A DNA stretch of 64,000 nt from Datura wrightii. Lineage: Eukaryota; Streptophyta; Magnoliopsida; Solanales; Solanaceae. The translations under genes and the position numbers were made by a program. The stretch lies in contig JASDFA010000007.1 of the NCBI GenBank assembly GCA_035772735.1, forward strand, positions 73,570,501 through 73,634,500. Direction: 5' to 3'. Numbering within the stretch: position 1 is the first letter of the stretch; the number at the start of each line of letters is the position of its first letter. Below the pieces are notes generated by a model that was not told where the DNA came from, did no database searches, and worked only from the letters and a program-made list of their open reading frames with translations. This document shows, piece by piece, positions 19,760 to 32,235 of the stretch.

Positions 19760-21260
19760 TGACTTTTGGAAAGGGGGGTATATCTATCTTTTGCTTTTTG
19801 ATCATATGAGGGTTTTTGTTTCCATGTTTCTTATCCCTCAGACGTGCTATCTAGTAGAACCAGCATGTTTAGGATTTTGTTTTGTGTTTTATTTAACTAG
19901 AAGTAGCTTAGGAGTACTTTACAGCCAATAAATGCACATGTGTTTGAAGTTGTTGAAAAAAATGACCCTTTTTAAAGTTCCAAGTGTTAGTTGTGTATGT
20001 TGATTGCAAAGCATGACTACTGTGGATCTTTGTATGGCATTTGATAGATTGGCATGTGTAGTTATAGCTTAGCTGTTCGTGAACCAGATAGGTAGAATAA
20101 ATGCAAATTTGTACCATGTGTGAGCGAGGATCATTACCTAGTTCAATACTATGTAGAGGATCTAGAACTTGCTCGGTTGGTCTTTATATAGGTTTTAGGA
20201 TAGTTGGTTAGGAAAGGATCATAGGCCATTTTTTATTTAGTCCACTTGTAGCCTCTATTGACCTACCGAATAAAATGAATCCCTTGATCCCATGGATGAG
20301 CCTAAAGTTGACCTTTTTGTTGATTAGCCCATTCACCTTCCCTATTTTATTTATAATGAACCTGTTTTGGCCTTGGTCCATCCTTGGACATTGTGAACCT
20401 CAACTAAAGCAAAATGCCTAAGTTGAGGGTGGATATTGTAGGTGTGCATAGATAAGGTGGGGGAGAAAAATAGAAAAAGTTGGTTAATAAAAGGTTGGTT
20501 GTGGTGAATAAAAAGAAATGAAAAAGAAGAAAAGAGAAAAGGAAAAGAAAAATGTAATCAATAAATTTGAAAAAGGAAAGAGAAAAAACTCACCACATCC
20601 ACAAAAGATAATTGAATGGAGAAAAAGAGAGGAAAGAGATGAAAATGAAAAAGGGGTAAAAAGTAAAAAGTGAAGTCAAGTTGTGTAGTGCCAAGGAGGA
20701 TTAGTCACTATTTTCATATCTACCATACCCGATCTGAAGCCTACATTACAAACCGATAAAATTTCTATATTGATCCTAGCCTGACTATCTGAAGAATCGA
20801 AGTAGAGAAAATAACGGTAAGCCTATTGTATCCGTTGTGCGATATTTGGAACATCTTTGTGAGAGTGAGAATCTTAATTGTTAGTCCAACGTTTCATATA
20901 TATGTGTGTGTGTGTGTATGTGTGAGTGACTGAGTGTTGGGGACTTCATTTGCCGTGAGGGTACATGGTTTGTATTGCATTTTTCCTGTTGTCTATGTAA
21001 ATAGCATTAGTGATAGCTTAGTTAACTGCTAATAGTTAGGTGCCATGCCTAGATCCCTGTGTGTCATGAATTGTAGTTGCATGTAAGCATAGCTAACTTT
21101 GTTTTGAATGCAAAAGGGGTCAATATTTGATAATGGTCGTGTGTGCAAATTCTGATGTGTTGGTTGTAGGTCTTCTACTTTACTTTCTAGTTAAGCACTA
21201 TTTTATAGTTTGGTTTTGTTTGCCTAAGAACATACAAAAGCTTTAAGTTGAGGGTGTTGA
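19760..21260 (+). other. W 3' non-coding region
   Basis: No credible gene. A purine-rich stretch (20460-20680), a TG microsatellite and, at the end, AAGTTGAGGGTGTTGA, a polypurine-like tract before the LTR. Confidence 0.6.
20897..20925. repeat. (TG)n microsatellite
   Basis: A run of TA/TG dinucleotides ending in TGTATGTGTGAG. Confidence 0.8.
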
Positions 21261-22922
21261 TGTGTTGTGGGTTTACAACACTTTCAACGCTTAAACTGAG
21301 GAAATATGTGTGGTCTTAGGTATGTTTATACAGATATGATGCACTTTTACTGTGTTTTCAGAAAAATCATATGTCGGAGTTGAATTCTGCAAAAGAAGAG
21401 CAAAAGTGCAGAAAATGAGCGGAGTGAAATTCATAGTACGAGTCATACCTTGGTGGTACGAGCCGCACAAAGTAGCCATGATAAAATCCATAGGAAATAC
21501 ACAAGGGAATGAACAAGTACGACTCTTGGTACGAGCCATACCAGAGCAGTCGTGGAAAATTTCAGATAGATGCACTTGTTTAGTTTCCTGGTATGGCAGC
21601 AGCTACATGTCATGATGACCATATACGACTCGTACCAAGGAGCCGCAGTGAACTTTAGACAAAATATTAATTGGCATATCTCAGGGTACGAGAGGATACC
21701 ACGAGTCACGAGATCAAGGTACTAGTCATACCAAAGTACTCGTGAAAATATTCATAGGATGCCAGGTTTCACAGTATCAGACCACAATAGGAACATACAA
21801 CTCGTAATAGCATTGTGTGATTCATACTAGCTCCCAGGACTTAACCAATTCCAAAGCTGCCTAGCATTGTATGGATGGAAGGTACGACCCGTAGCTACAA
21901 GCTACAACTCGTAGGATCTGGTGGCGGCAGTTATAACAGTTTCCTTGTTAATTTAGGAAAGATTTATAATTATTTTTATAAATAGTTTTCTAGGTTATTT
22001 TTATAAGGTATCATGCTTTGATACACACTTTTAGACATAGTTGTTGATATAGAACGAATACTTTGGAGATTCTTCTTGAATTTTCCAATATTCTTGGAGA
22101 TTTATTCGTTGTTCTTGAATTGTTTGAAGTTGAATTGTGTAATAATCAATTCGGTTTTATTTCAATCATCATTGTAAGTCTTTAATTATGATGTTTTGCA
22201 TGACTCTAATTCTTTTCATACAAATATGAGAGGCTAAAACCTTCCCAACTAGGATTTTGGGAACCATGGTAGATTAACTAACAAGGGTTAAAATAAAATT
22301 AATTCTAAACTCATACGCATGCTTGTATTGTTTATCTCTTCATCTTAAACATTTCTTAACGATGCGTAACATTAGGACTTGCCTGAATTCTCTACTTTCT
22401 TGAACCTAGAGAAGTAGAGATTAGGAAAAGAGAAGAATAACAAAGCCTTGAATTTTATAATTCATTGAATAACTTGAGTTGCAGTCGCATGATGGTTAAT
22501 TTTAAATAGTTGATAACGGTTAAAGTGAGAACACTAAGACACCTAATCTGGTAATTGCACATACTCATCCAATAGGGATGAACTAGTCATTTGAAGAACC
22601 TATGTTATCAATTCTGTAGGCTAAGTATGGGGATAGATCACTACTGTAATAACCCGAAGTAGTTATGAATCTATGGGGACCACTTCCCTAGTTACTTGCC
22701 TAAACTTGACAATAACATCAATTTATAATACTCTTACTTCATTATTCATTGAACCCCACCACCACCACCACCAAATAGGTAATAACGGTACTAAAAGCAT
22801 AAATACTAGCGTTATTCTACATTCTGACCATATTTCCTATGGGATCGACCCCAACCTAGTTGGGTTCTTTATTAACAACGTCTGCGTCATACTTTTACAG
22901 GGGTGTGATTTGAGCATTATCA
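21261..22922 (+). mobile_element. W 3' LTR
   Basis: Starts TGTGTTGTGG after the polypurine-like tract and ends TTATCA. Carries the array at 21430-21920 (for example TACGACTCGTA, 21624-21634) and an ATAAATAG TATA box near 21980. Joined directly at its right end to the 3' non-coding region of element Z. Confidence 0.75.
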
Positions 22923-23875
22923 GGATCATAAGCTATTTTTGATCAGTCCATGAGCCAATTTGACCATCCAAATAATGTAAATAATCCCTTGATTCCTGAT
23001 TTTAAGCCTAGTTGACCCTTTCTTTTCATTAGCTTGTTCACCTTTCCTGTTTTAACTTGAAACCTTTTATTTTGGTCCTAGTCCCTCCTTGAACATTGTG
23101 TACTTTAACTCAGGTAATCACCTAATTTGAGGGTGGCTACTGTAGAGGTGTAAGAAAAGTAGATGGGATATGAAAAAAAAATCTAGTGATGAAAGAGAAA
23201 TTATGAGTGTAACGCATTCTATATTTTTTTTTTAGAAAACAAGATCGAATAAAAAGAGAAATCCAGATCCATAGTGAAACGGAATGATTGAATAAAAGGA
23301 GAATAGAGAGAAAAATGTTTGGTCACAAGTAGCGCAATGGTGGTGTAGTGTCAATGAGGGCTGAGTCACTAATTTCTACATGTATCCTACCCATCCACAA
23401 GCCTATATTACAAGCCAAAATCCTATAGTGATCTTAGTCAAGTGTTTGAAAAACTAAAGCATTAATAATAAGGACAAGCATATGGCATTGTATGTGTATT
23501 GTTTGAATGTCTTTGTGAGAGTGAGTGTTTTTATTCTAGTCCTCACGTAAATGATTTTGTGTGTGATTAGGACTTCTTTATAGTGAGGGAACTAGGAAAG
23601 CGCTATTAATTATTGACTGTTAGGATAGTTGACATTTACGTAGGGAAAGTATTTTGTTGATAACATAATGTCATTCTTAGATCCTTGTGAGTCAATATGT
23701 TGAGTGATTGCCATATGCACATGTTTTTTTTATAAAAAGAAAAGGGGTTGTTCTTTTAATATGATTTGTTTTAAGCCTAGTCACTGATGTAGTTTATCCT
23801 AAGCTTCTTTTATTTCGAGTTTGTGTTTTGTGTGATGCTTGAAGACAAGCAAATATTCTAAGTTGAGGGTGTTTA
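22923..23875 (+). mobile_element. Z 3' internal region
   Basis: Non-coding DNA homologous to the W 3' region around 20220-20450 (GGATCATAAGC, then CCCTTGATTCC, then TTGAGGGTGG). Ends in AAGTTGAGGGTGTTTA before the Z LTR. No gene. Confidence 0.55.
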
Positions 23876-25132
23876 TGTTCCAGCATTTAATGTCATATTT
23901 GATGCTTTTAACCATGAATAAACGCAAGTTCTTAAGCAACTTTTGTTAGATTTGATTATTTTTGTGTTTGATGTACAAGAAAATAGACTAAAGCAAGAGA
24001 TAGGGTGAAATGTGCTAAAACAACAAAGTTACGACCAGTTTGATGGCTCGTCAATAATGTGACGGCCCATCACTTCCATGTTCAAGTTTAAGCACTTCAT
24101 TGTACTATGCATTGGCAAGTTGACAACTAGTCTGATGACTCGTCAACCTTGTAATGGGGCGTCACTTCTAGCATCAAGCTTAAGCAACAACTGTGCAACA
24201 AGAGGGACTTTTAATGACCACGGTGACAAACCATCAACTAGATGATGGGCTTTCACGCTTGGTGTTACCAGTGAGAAGAATAAGATCACCACTGGATAAG
24301 AACGATGATGCAAATGACGAACCGTCATCTTGTCGATAGGCCATCAACTTGGGCGTCAGACAAGAAGTAGGCTTCCAATTCTATGTGTCATTTTAAATTT
24401 TCCTAGGCTATAAATAGCAGCTGCTAGGTCTATTTTTGAGATTAGGCTTTGGAGAGACAAAAATGGCATATATTTTATGTTACTTTTGAATTCTTGAGAA
24501 GATTGATCATGGCTCTTGGAATTTAAATCAAGATTTTATTTCACTTTTGTAAGTTGAATCTTCCTTTATGAATATAATTTCTTGTTTGGTTTCAAACATC
24601 ATGAGTGGCTAAATTCTACTACAAGGGTTTGTGTGATCCATGGTAGATTGGCATAATTAGGGTGATTATTGTTGTTGACTGATTTCTAATGTTTGCAAAC
24701 ATTAGAACATGCCTAGGTTTAACTTGCTTAAGTAATAAGTATAAAACTGAGAAAAAGGAATAACAACAAGGACTCGAGGTTCCTAACCCTCGTCTAATGG
24801 TTAATGATGTAACAAGATTAGCCAACTTAGGGAAATTATCGAAAGTCTTTTGTTCATCACTCTTAGTTTGAGAGAATAAGAGTGATTTCCATCTAAATAG
24901 GTTGAGAAACATTTAGATGTACTAATTCAATTGATAGCTTGCATATGTAGTACTAGAAGAAGAGTATATTATAGTTAGTCACCCGATGTTGTCATGAAAC
25001 TATGGTGATCCTAAACCTAGTCTCCTCTCTTACTTGATTCTACATTATTACAATATAGCCGGTGTCTCTGATTTCAACTAATATTGAAATACACACAATT
25101 TTTCCAAACCCCTATTTTATGGAAATAATTGA
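23876..25132 (+). mobile_element. Z LTR, left part
   Basis: Begins TGTTCCAGCATTTAATG. Contains an array of GATGACTCGTCAA and GACGGCCCATCAC boxes (24040-24355), then TATAAATAG (24409-24417). It is broken by X at 25133 and resumes at 38745. Confidence 0.65.
24040..24355 (+). promoter_or_regulatory. U3 palindrome array of Z and TATA box downstream
   Basis: Five or more boxes alternating GACTCGTCA and TGACGGCCCATCA orientations, ending 55 bp before TATAAATAG at 24409. Confidence 0.45.
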
Positions 25133-26689
25133 TGATCTTAGGCATATTTACATGCCCAAGTGCTATTTTATATCTTAGTTTTAGTCGTGTTTATCAATTA
25201 AATTAAGTATACTCTCCTATGTTTTGTATATAATTATGTGCATGAACTAACCAACGTGATTAACCCATGTTTGTAGGTGAAATATGATAAGGAGGAGCTT
25301 AACATGATGATGCATGAGCAAGAGGGAAGCTCGAAAGGAGTTTAGAGGAAGATGCATGAAGTTGGCAGGAGGATTGGGTTTCCCATGCCACCAACGTGCC
25401 ACGCCGATAGAAGTGCACACCATGTAGCATGTCACGTTGGCCATGTGCCACGAATAGGGTCGTTTCACACTAGGCGTGTGTGCGCGAGATGGCATGCCAG
25501 GCAGTAGCAGTGCGCATCTGCGCCGTGCCACACTGAGCATGCTATGCAACAACATCCGTGCCACGCCAGGTGATGTCTGCATCCTGTGAGGTGCCACACC
25601 CATCCATCCATGCCAATGCAAGTGCCCAGCACCACATTCTAGTAGCCTGCCGCAATGGCTTCGTGCCACGCCACAAATTTTCCGCGATGGGCACAAATTT
25701 CACTTTGTATAATTTAAACACTTGGGCCATTTTTTTATTTTATCACGGTATTATTTTAGAAACACACAGCGAAGCAAAGGAGAAAGGAAGAAACTCTACC
25801 TAGGGTTTGCTTTCTCTTACTTTTCCACTCTTGTTTTTCATGAATTCAAATATTATGATGAATTCTTGTATTAGCATGGGTGGCTAAAACCCTTCTTCTA
25901 AGGTTAAGCCCACATGACATGATTGTATTTGCTTAAATTCGTAATTGGTTCGAGTTTTCGTTATTGTTTGTCTTGCATTCTTGCTTTTTATCATTTTAAT
26001 GCTTGATCACCATTAAAATGCATTTGTTAAGCTTAGGCAAACTTGAAAGAGAGAAAACTAGGTTAGAACTAGGAATGCAAGAAGCAAGTTCAAGTCTTCA
26101 AGTCTTGATTCGCGGTTAGGATAGAAATATACCTAATTCACCTTGCTCTATTACTAAACAAGAAGATAGCGAGACACTTACGATTAAATTGTCGCATCAC
26201 CACTCACAGACGTAGTTGTGAAGTTAATTCTAGGTTAAATGGTTAGAGGTTTGAAAATCCATAACTAAAGGCGTTAACCCCGTAAACTACTCCACGTAGC
26301 TAATTGCTTATGAATTAGGTTGTCACATCCCCTCTCAATGATATAGTTGTGAGGCTAATTCGCTTATGTTTAGAGGCTCGAAATACCATGAGCATTGCAA
26401 TTATCTTGTGAGACAACAAATGAAGTCTCATACTTGAACCGATATGAATGTAGCATTACATGATTGTTTGTCCCTAACCCTGGATGCTTCTCATTATTGT
26501 TTTTCAATTAAATTTGTGATCACCCCTAGATTTAGATACAAAACTTAAATCTTGAAACATTAACACTTTTGAAATTTGAATTGGTACTTGACTTGTAATT
26601 CACTCAAACTCTAGGACCTTTGGGTTCGACATCCAGCTCTTAAAGAGTCACTTTATTACTTGCAGACCACATGCACCAGAGCGCAGTCA
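25133..26689 (+). mobile_element. X 5' LTR
   Basis: 1557 bp, TGATCTTA to CA. U3 array of GTGCCACGCC boxes at 25385-25690 followed by a TATAATTTA stretch at 25708. Homologous to 34100-35267 plus 38348-38744 and to the Y LTR. Confidence 0.85.
25385..25690 (+). promoter_or_regulatory. U3 array of X, 5' copy
   Basis: Many GTGCCACG and CATGTCACG boxes in a GC-rich island within AT-rich DNA, ending just before the TATA-like stretch. The 3' LTR copy lies at 34355-34670. Confidence 0.5.
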
Positions 26690-26695
26690 TGTTTT

Positions 26696-26713
26696 TGGCG
26701 TTGTTGCTATGGA
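26696..26713 (+). other. Decayed tRNA-Asp primer binding site of X
   Basis: TGGCGTTGTTGCTATGGA compared with the tRNA-Asp complement TGGCGCCGTTGCCGGGGA: five differences, mostly C-to-T or G-to-A. Confidence 0.7.
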
Positions 26714-26817
26714 CTAGCAACAATTTGTGAATTTCTAGTTTGTGTGTTATTTTATTTTTTCTTAAGTGTTAAAAAATTTGGTCTTGGTCTGTTAGTTTGC
26801 AGGTAATAGGTTTGTGC

Positions 26818-27890
26818 ATGCAGCTAGCTGGCAAGGGATAGAGAGCTGGATGAACCCTATCCTAAACCTGAATGAAGTTTAAGACAGTTGAGAAGACAGG
26901 GTGCATATCTATATCCCATACAACTAGTTCAACAGGACGAGGTTGCACCAGCGGAAATGGCAGCAAGACTTGTTTGTGAAGTGGCAATCCCAATCGCAAC
27001 AAACTTTACCTACGGCATCCACAGACCGGAGCCTGGAAGTACCTTTGAGATAAACAGAACATGGTGTAGTTGCTTTGTTCAAGTGGTTAGTTCACCGGAT
27101 GACTCATGAGGATCCATAGCAGCATCCGCAAAACTTTTTGAAAATCAGTGACACTTTCATCCCCACTGGAGTGTCAATTGATTATGTGAGGCTCACTCTT
27201 TTCCCATTCTCACTGTTGGGAGAAGCTAAAAGGTGGCTAAAGGCAGAGCTACCAAAATCCATCACTACATAGTATGACCTGGCAAGGAAGTTCCTCATTC
27301 GATTCTTCCCATCAAGTAAAACAGTGAAGCTGAGAAGTGAAATACTCAGTTTCAAGCAAAGGCCGAAGGTGAATCTTTATTTGGCTTTGGAGAGATTCAA
27401 GTCCTTGTTAAGAGACTGCCCCCATCACCAGCAAAGCAATGAAGTGATGGACTATACTTTTGTTGAGAGTCTAGACCCACATACAAAAATCTTGCTAGAC
27501 TCTGCATCAGGTGGGCAAGCACTTAAGAAGACTTATGATGAGTTGTACACTCTTTTGAACAGAATAGCACAGGGAAATCCAGAGTGGCACAGTGATGCAT
27601 CCTGAGAAGTAGGTAAGAGAGCATCTAGGATGATAGAGGTTGACAGCATGAATGCATTGGCAGCCCAGCTAGCATCCTTCCAACACCAGATGATGACTCA
27701 GTTCAGCAAGCTGAACTTGGCATAGCCGCAGGCACAGGTAAATGCATTGCAACTAGCTCCTAGCTGGTTTGAGATATGTGGCAACAGACATGTTGTAGAC
27801 TCATGCGAAGTAAATCGACAGTCAGTTAACTTTGTAGGTAATATACAAAGGGACAGCCAGAGCTATAGGAATACTTATAACAGGAACTAG
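26818..27890 (+). pseudogene. gag: X gag, part before S1
   Basis: Fragments 26888-27109 and 27324-27605 match the E1 Gag: the N-terminal EVAIP block, then RLTLF-like sequence out of frame, ERFKSLLRDCPHHQQSNE, and GGQALKKTYDELYTLLNRIAQG. Several stops and frameshifts. The zinc knuckle has lost its first Cys (FEICGNRHVVDSC). Confidence 0.8.
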
Positions 27891-27895
27891 CAAAA

Positions 27896-30712
27896 TGTAA
27901 CACCCCAAAAGTTCCTTAGGTCAGACCCAAGGCTTACAATAGAAAAATAATAGGACAATAATACCAGAACCAAATAATGAACCTCAGCATGATATGGTCC
28001 AAGAGGTCATTGGAGGTGCTCATTATTTCATGTCCAGAGAGCTATTAGAAATTTGACTATAACCCACGAGAGGATTGTACGGACCGTGGCTTGATTAAAT
28101 GGGTCATCATTTGTGGTTGTTGAAGCATATTCAATGAATTTTGATTGAATAATAGGGAAACCAATGGATGGACCAATGATTTGTTGTTTGGTACCACAGC
28201 CCATTATAGGGGTCGTTGGTTCTGCCAGTTTGTTGAAAATTTTGAGTTAAGTTTGGGACTATTCTAGGTATGTGGAGAGACCCGATCCTGATGAACTTAT
28301 GGAAACAAGGTGTTAAGATAAATTCCTAAGTATAAGAATTGCATTGGATGAAAATTAAGGTCATAAGGAACCTCTAGCACAAAGTTGAGTTGAGAGCTTT
28401 TTTACCGATTGAGTTTTCATATAAGCTCTTACAAGGGTCAATTTCAAATTATCATAAGTCCTATTTTATAAAATATTTTTGGGTGATTCATCACATCAAA
28501 TTGAATCCCTTGGAGTCTTCTTTTCAATGCATTTAACCTTGTATCAATTGGAGTTTAGAGTAAAACGTTATATGCAGTTTAATGGAATAGCAGCAGGCAT
28601 GGACGAACCTCAGAATCAGCCGTCCTAGCAACCAATGACCCATCCCGTTGGTCACTGGAACTGCCAGTTTTACGTTTTTTTTTGGATGTTTGGGGGTATT
28701 TTGATAAACTCCTATGCTTTTAACTCCTAAATTATGTTGTTTTGGGCTTCCTTAAGGTCATATTAAAGGGATTAACTTAGTCCAAATCCTCACCCTCTCC
28801 AAAAGATCAATAGTTGGATTTTCTCTCAAGAAAGGAGCTAGGTTTCTTCTTTAAACCTCTTCAAATCTTTTTGGACTCTTCAAGAAAGGTCAAAGGGACC
28901 ATCAACCCAGGTATGTAGGGCTATGAGTGAGTGGTTTCTTCCACCCTCACACCCTTCTCAAGTTGTATTCATGATTCTAACTTCCTATGCTCTAATTTTG
29001 GAAATTTTAGGATTTAGCTTCTTTTGGATGAATTCTATCATATTCTTCCATGAAATCAGTTTTCTCATGATTCAATTTATGTTTATATGATTATGAACGC
29101 TTGTCCCTTATCAAATACCCCATGAATCTATGTATTCCATGTTTCAGATATGATTTTAAGAACTTCTAGGGTTTTAACCCAATTTCATGAAATTCTCTAT
29201 GATATGTCGATGGGTCCAATTACCTCATGTTCTAAAGCAATTTTAAGATTAATGGGAAGATTTCATCCTCAATTTGATTATAAATTCATGTTTTCAAGCT
29301 ATTAGAAAAGTATGCCCTATTATGCATATTTTATAAAAATTCAAGCTTATAATCTGTGATTTCAAGCATGATGAGATATTTAGCATACATGAATGTTTAT
29401 AAACTCTCAATGATTCTATGATTTTGACTTATGAGTCTATTTCAATAATGCATGATATTAAGCTTTGGGCAAGTCCACACAAGTTAAGCATGTTTTCATG
29501 ATTCAGCTCAGTTCTATAAAATTAGCTTACCATATGATTTTGGAGTCTATACTCCCACCTTCAGCTTATGATATATTTTCAGCTTCATTGAAAAATGATG
29601 ATTTCAACTTCATTAAAAATGATGGTTTCTTCTTCATTGAAAAACGATGGTTTCAGCTTTGTTGAAAAACGATGGTGAGCACCTTGCATGTTTTTGGGAG
29701 TAGTGTCTAGCACCGAGTAGGCTAAGGGTTCATGTAAACCTCAGGACTCAAAACTATGTGCCAACATAGGTTTATATATACATTGGTACCTCCCTTGTGA
29801 GTTTTCCCTGCCTTCATAGGGGCCTTCAGCTTGATATCGATATCATGGTAGCGTCTATAGCCTTGGCAAGGTTTGGACGGCTCTGCTCACTTGAATGTAA
29901 TAGTTGGGGCATCATGTAAGCTCTATCGTGATGGTGTTGGTTATGATGAGTCTCCCATTGTTGCTTATGATTTCTGTTATTCATGTTCATGACTTATGAT
30001 ATTATGTTGTACAGCAAGTTTGACCCAGTGATTAGTTTACGAGTTTTTACTTATGATTTCAGTTGTGACAAGTCATATGATTTCTATCTTTAGCTTTGGG
30101 CCATTCAATTCAGATATGATATTCAGTTTATGACTATATATATGTTTCATATTCAGATTTTCAGCATGCGGTCCTTACTCTTATGATCTTATGATTTATG
30201 TTTATATGCATGATTTTAGTTAATAGTTACTCAGCATGATTTAGTTACCTTACATACTCAATACATTCCAAGTACTGACCGCATACTCTATGTTGTATCA
30301 TTTCATGATACAGGTCCGAGCAATCAGACTCAATTCATCCATTAGTCCAGCTCCCCGCAGTTTAGCTTAAATATCACTGTTGGTGAGTACTCATCTTTCT
30401 AGGACATTCAGTATAGCGTTGATTATGTTATTTCAATCTCAAACTTTAGCGAGCTAGTTGGGGGTATTGTCCCATTCGCTTATCAGACAACTTAGAGGCT
30501 TATCAGACATTATGTCGACTTTCAGCTTTGTCAAGTGTTGACTCCATTTATAATTGTTATGTTATTCAGACTTCTGCTTATTCATGCTTCAGTTATCAGT
30601 TTTTTCTTGATATATTCTCTTCAGTTGCTATATTCATGTAATGGGTCGACTTGGGTTCATTCATGGTTCTAGGTCCCATGTCTCGATCCGGATCTATATT
30701 CGGGTCGTGACA
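27896..30712 (+). mobile_element. S1: solo chromovirus LTR inside X gag
   Basis: Starts TGTAACACCCCAAAAG and ends GGGTCGTGACA, the terminus style of T1 and T2. Flanked by CAAAA (27891-27895) and CAGAA (30713-30717), 4 of 5 identical. The Y gag gives the uninterrupted sequence at this point, so both ends are certain. No internal element DNA, hence a solo LTR. The 2817 bp contain no credible gene; short A/T-rich ORFs inside are chance. Confidence 0.85.
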
Positions 30713-30717
30713 CAGAA

Positions 30718-31254
30718 TCACCCTAACTTTTCTTGGGGTGGTAATCAGGGGCAGAGTCAGAGTTATCAGCAGCCTCAGAATCAGTTTCAGTAGCAGTACC
30801 GACAGGCTAGTGGCTAATCTAGCAATATTGAGGAGATGTTGTAGAAGATAATGGCCAATCAAACACAAATGGCAGTTGATCAAGCAAAGATGGCTTCAGA
30901 GTTAAAGAATCAGCAGCTGGTCACCAAAAACTTGGAGAAGCAGATGGGTCAGTCATGGAAGCTGCACAGCACAATAGACCACCGGGGGTTCTACCTAGTG
31001 ATACAGATACAAACCCAAGGCAGGTCATGGCCATTAGTCTGAGGAGTGGCAAATAGTTGGCTGATGCACCACAAAAAGAAAGGAAGAATGAGGTACAACC
31101 AAAGTTGGCCAGACCTGGTCCATCAGCTGACAGGAGCATAAAGAAGAAGGCTGTAGAAAATAATGTACAATCATCAATGCAGCCAACAGAGACCACCACC
31201 ACCATTTCCACAAAGACTCAGAAAAAGCAAGGATGACGCATGTTTCCAGAAGTT
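30718..31254 (+). pseudogene. gag: X gag, part after S1
   Basis: Resumes with the NFSWGGNQGQ-like tract, Q-rich stretch, and QTQMAVDQAKMASELKNQQL block that align to Y and E1 Gag. Stops are present. Confidence 0.7.
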
Positions 31255-32092
31255 CTTTGATATTTTCAAAGAACTTCACATAGATTTGCCTCTAATTGAC
31301 ATTTTACAGGGAATGCCAAGTACGCTAAGTACTTGAAGGATGTGGTGGCAAACAAGATGAGGTTGGTGGATGTCGAAACTGTAGCACTCACTGAAGAGTG
31401 CAGTTTTAGGATGGGAAGCAAGATGCCCAAGAAGCTTAAAGACCTAGGGAGTTTCACCCTCCTGTACAAATAGGTGGATAGATGTAATGAGTGCCTTGTG
31501 TGATTTAGGGGTGGCAGTGAACTTTACGCCCCTATCTCTTTTCAATACACTTTGTTTGGGAATACCAAGGCCCACCAGAGTGATGTTGCAGCTGGTTGAC
31601 AAGTCAAAGATGGCCCGAGAGGGGATTATTAGGGACCTGCTCATCAAAGTAGGTAAATTCATCATACTTATTGATTTCATAATACTTAACTTTGAGGTTG
31701 ATGACAAGATACCCCTTATTTTGGGACATCCATTCCTGGCCACTAGAGGAGCGGTGATAGATGTTAGAGCTGGCACCCTGAAAATGAGGGTGAATGAGGA
31801 GAAGGAGATGTTCAGAGTGTACCAGCACATCCACCCCCCAACACACTACAGATATCTTTGCAAGATCAATGTGCTGATAGAGGATAAGTGTAGGGTAGTG
31901 GATTCCAAAGGTCCACTTCTGAAGGATCTCTCAATAGTTGAGCTCGAGTCTGTTACTAAGGAAGTGCCGCGGAATTTGGTGATGAAAGAGGTGATGGATG
32001 TAAAAAGGGAAAGTGTAGAGGCTTTATCCTCAAGAGTAAAGAAAAAGAAAAGATGGTTCTCGAAAGCAAAAAATTATTTGAGAACATCCTGA
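31255..32092 (+). pseudogene. X aspartic protease
   Basis: Begins with the ELHIDLPL leader. The active-site block is degenerate (LCDLGVAVNFTP in place of DLGASINLMP), followed by a well-kept LGHPFLATRGAVIDV block. A TAG at about 31472 breaks the frame; from 31487 it is open to 32092 with a basic C-terminus. Confidence 0.75.
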
Positions 32093-32135
32093 AAAGAATG
32101 GTTCACATCATGCCGCGACATAAAATCAAGCGCTA

Positions 32136-32153
32136 CTTGGGAGGCAACCTAAG
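32136..32153 (+). other. Hairpin with AGGCAA loop in X
   Basis: CTTGGG-AGGCAA-CCTAAG, 6-bp stem with one G-T pair, preceded by CCGCGACATAAAATCAAGCGCT. Located 44 nt after the protease stop. Confidence 0.65.
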
Positions 32154-32235
32154 GGTACCAGGGGTACGATTTCTTTTTTTGTTTGTTTTTAATTTTTTTT
32201 ATTTTCACTTTTGTTGTTGGTTTTGGTTGAGTTAG

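Larger units (their letters stand above)
6830..22922 (+). mobile_element. W: gag-protease LTR retrotransposon split by T1
   Basis: Two related LTRs (about 6830-8451 and 21261-22922) flank internal DNA in plus orientation: gag fragments (8452-8658 and 17977-18304), protease (to 18985), an internal palindrome array and a 3' non-coding region. T1 (8659-17976) is inserted within the gag. No pol and no extra ORF remain. The primer site and the first part of gag are missing because the left LTR joins directly to mid-gag sequence. Confidence 0.75.

Noticed and set aside
25247..25803. Several overlapping open frames on both strands
   Set aside because: They arise from the GC-rich palindrome array in the X LTR, where stop codons are rare; the same frames recur at 34227-34703 in the 3' LTR.
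29465..29665. Short frame in S1 with repeated DDFNFIKNDG-like units
   Set aside because: Due to a local tandem repeat (AAAAATGATGGTTTC) in the solo LTR; not a gene.
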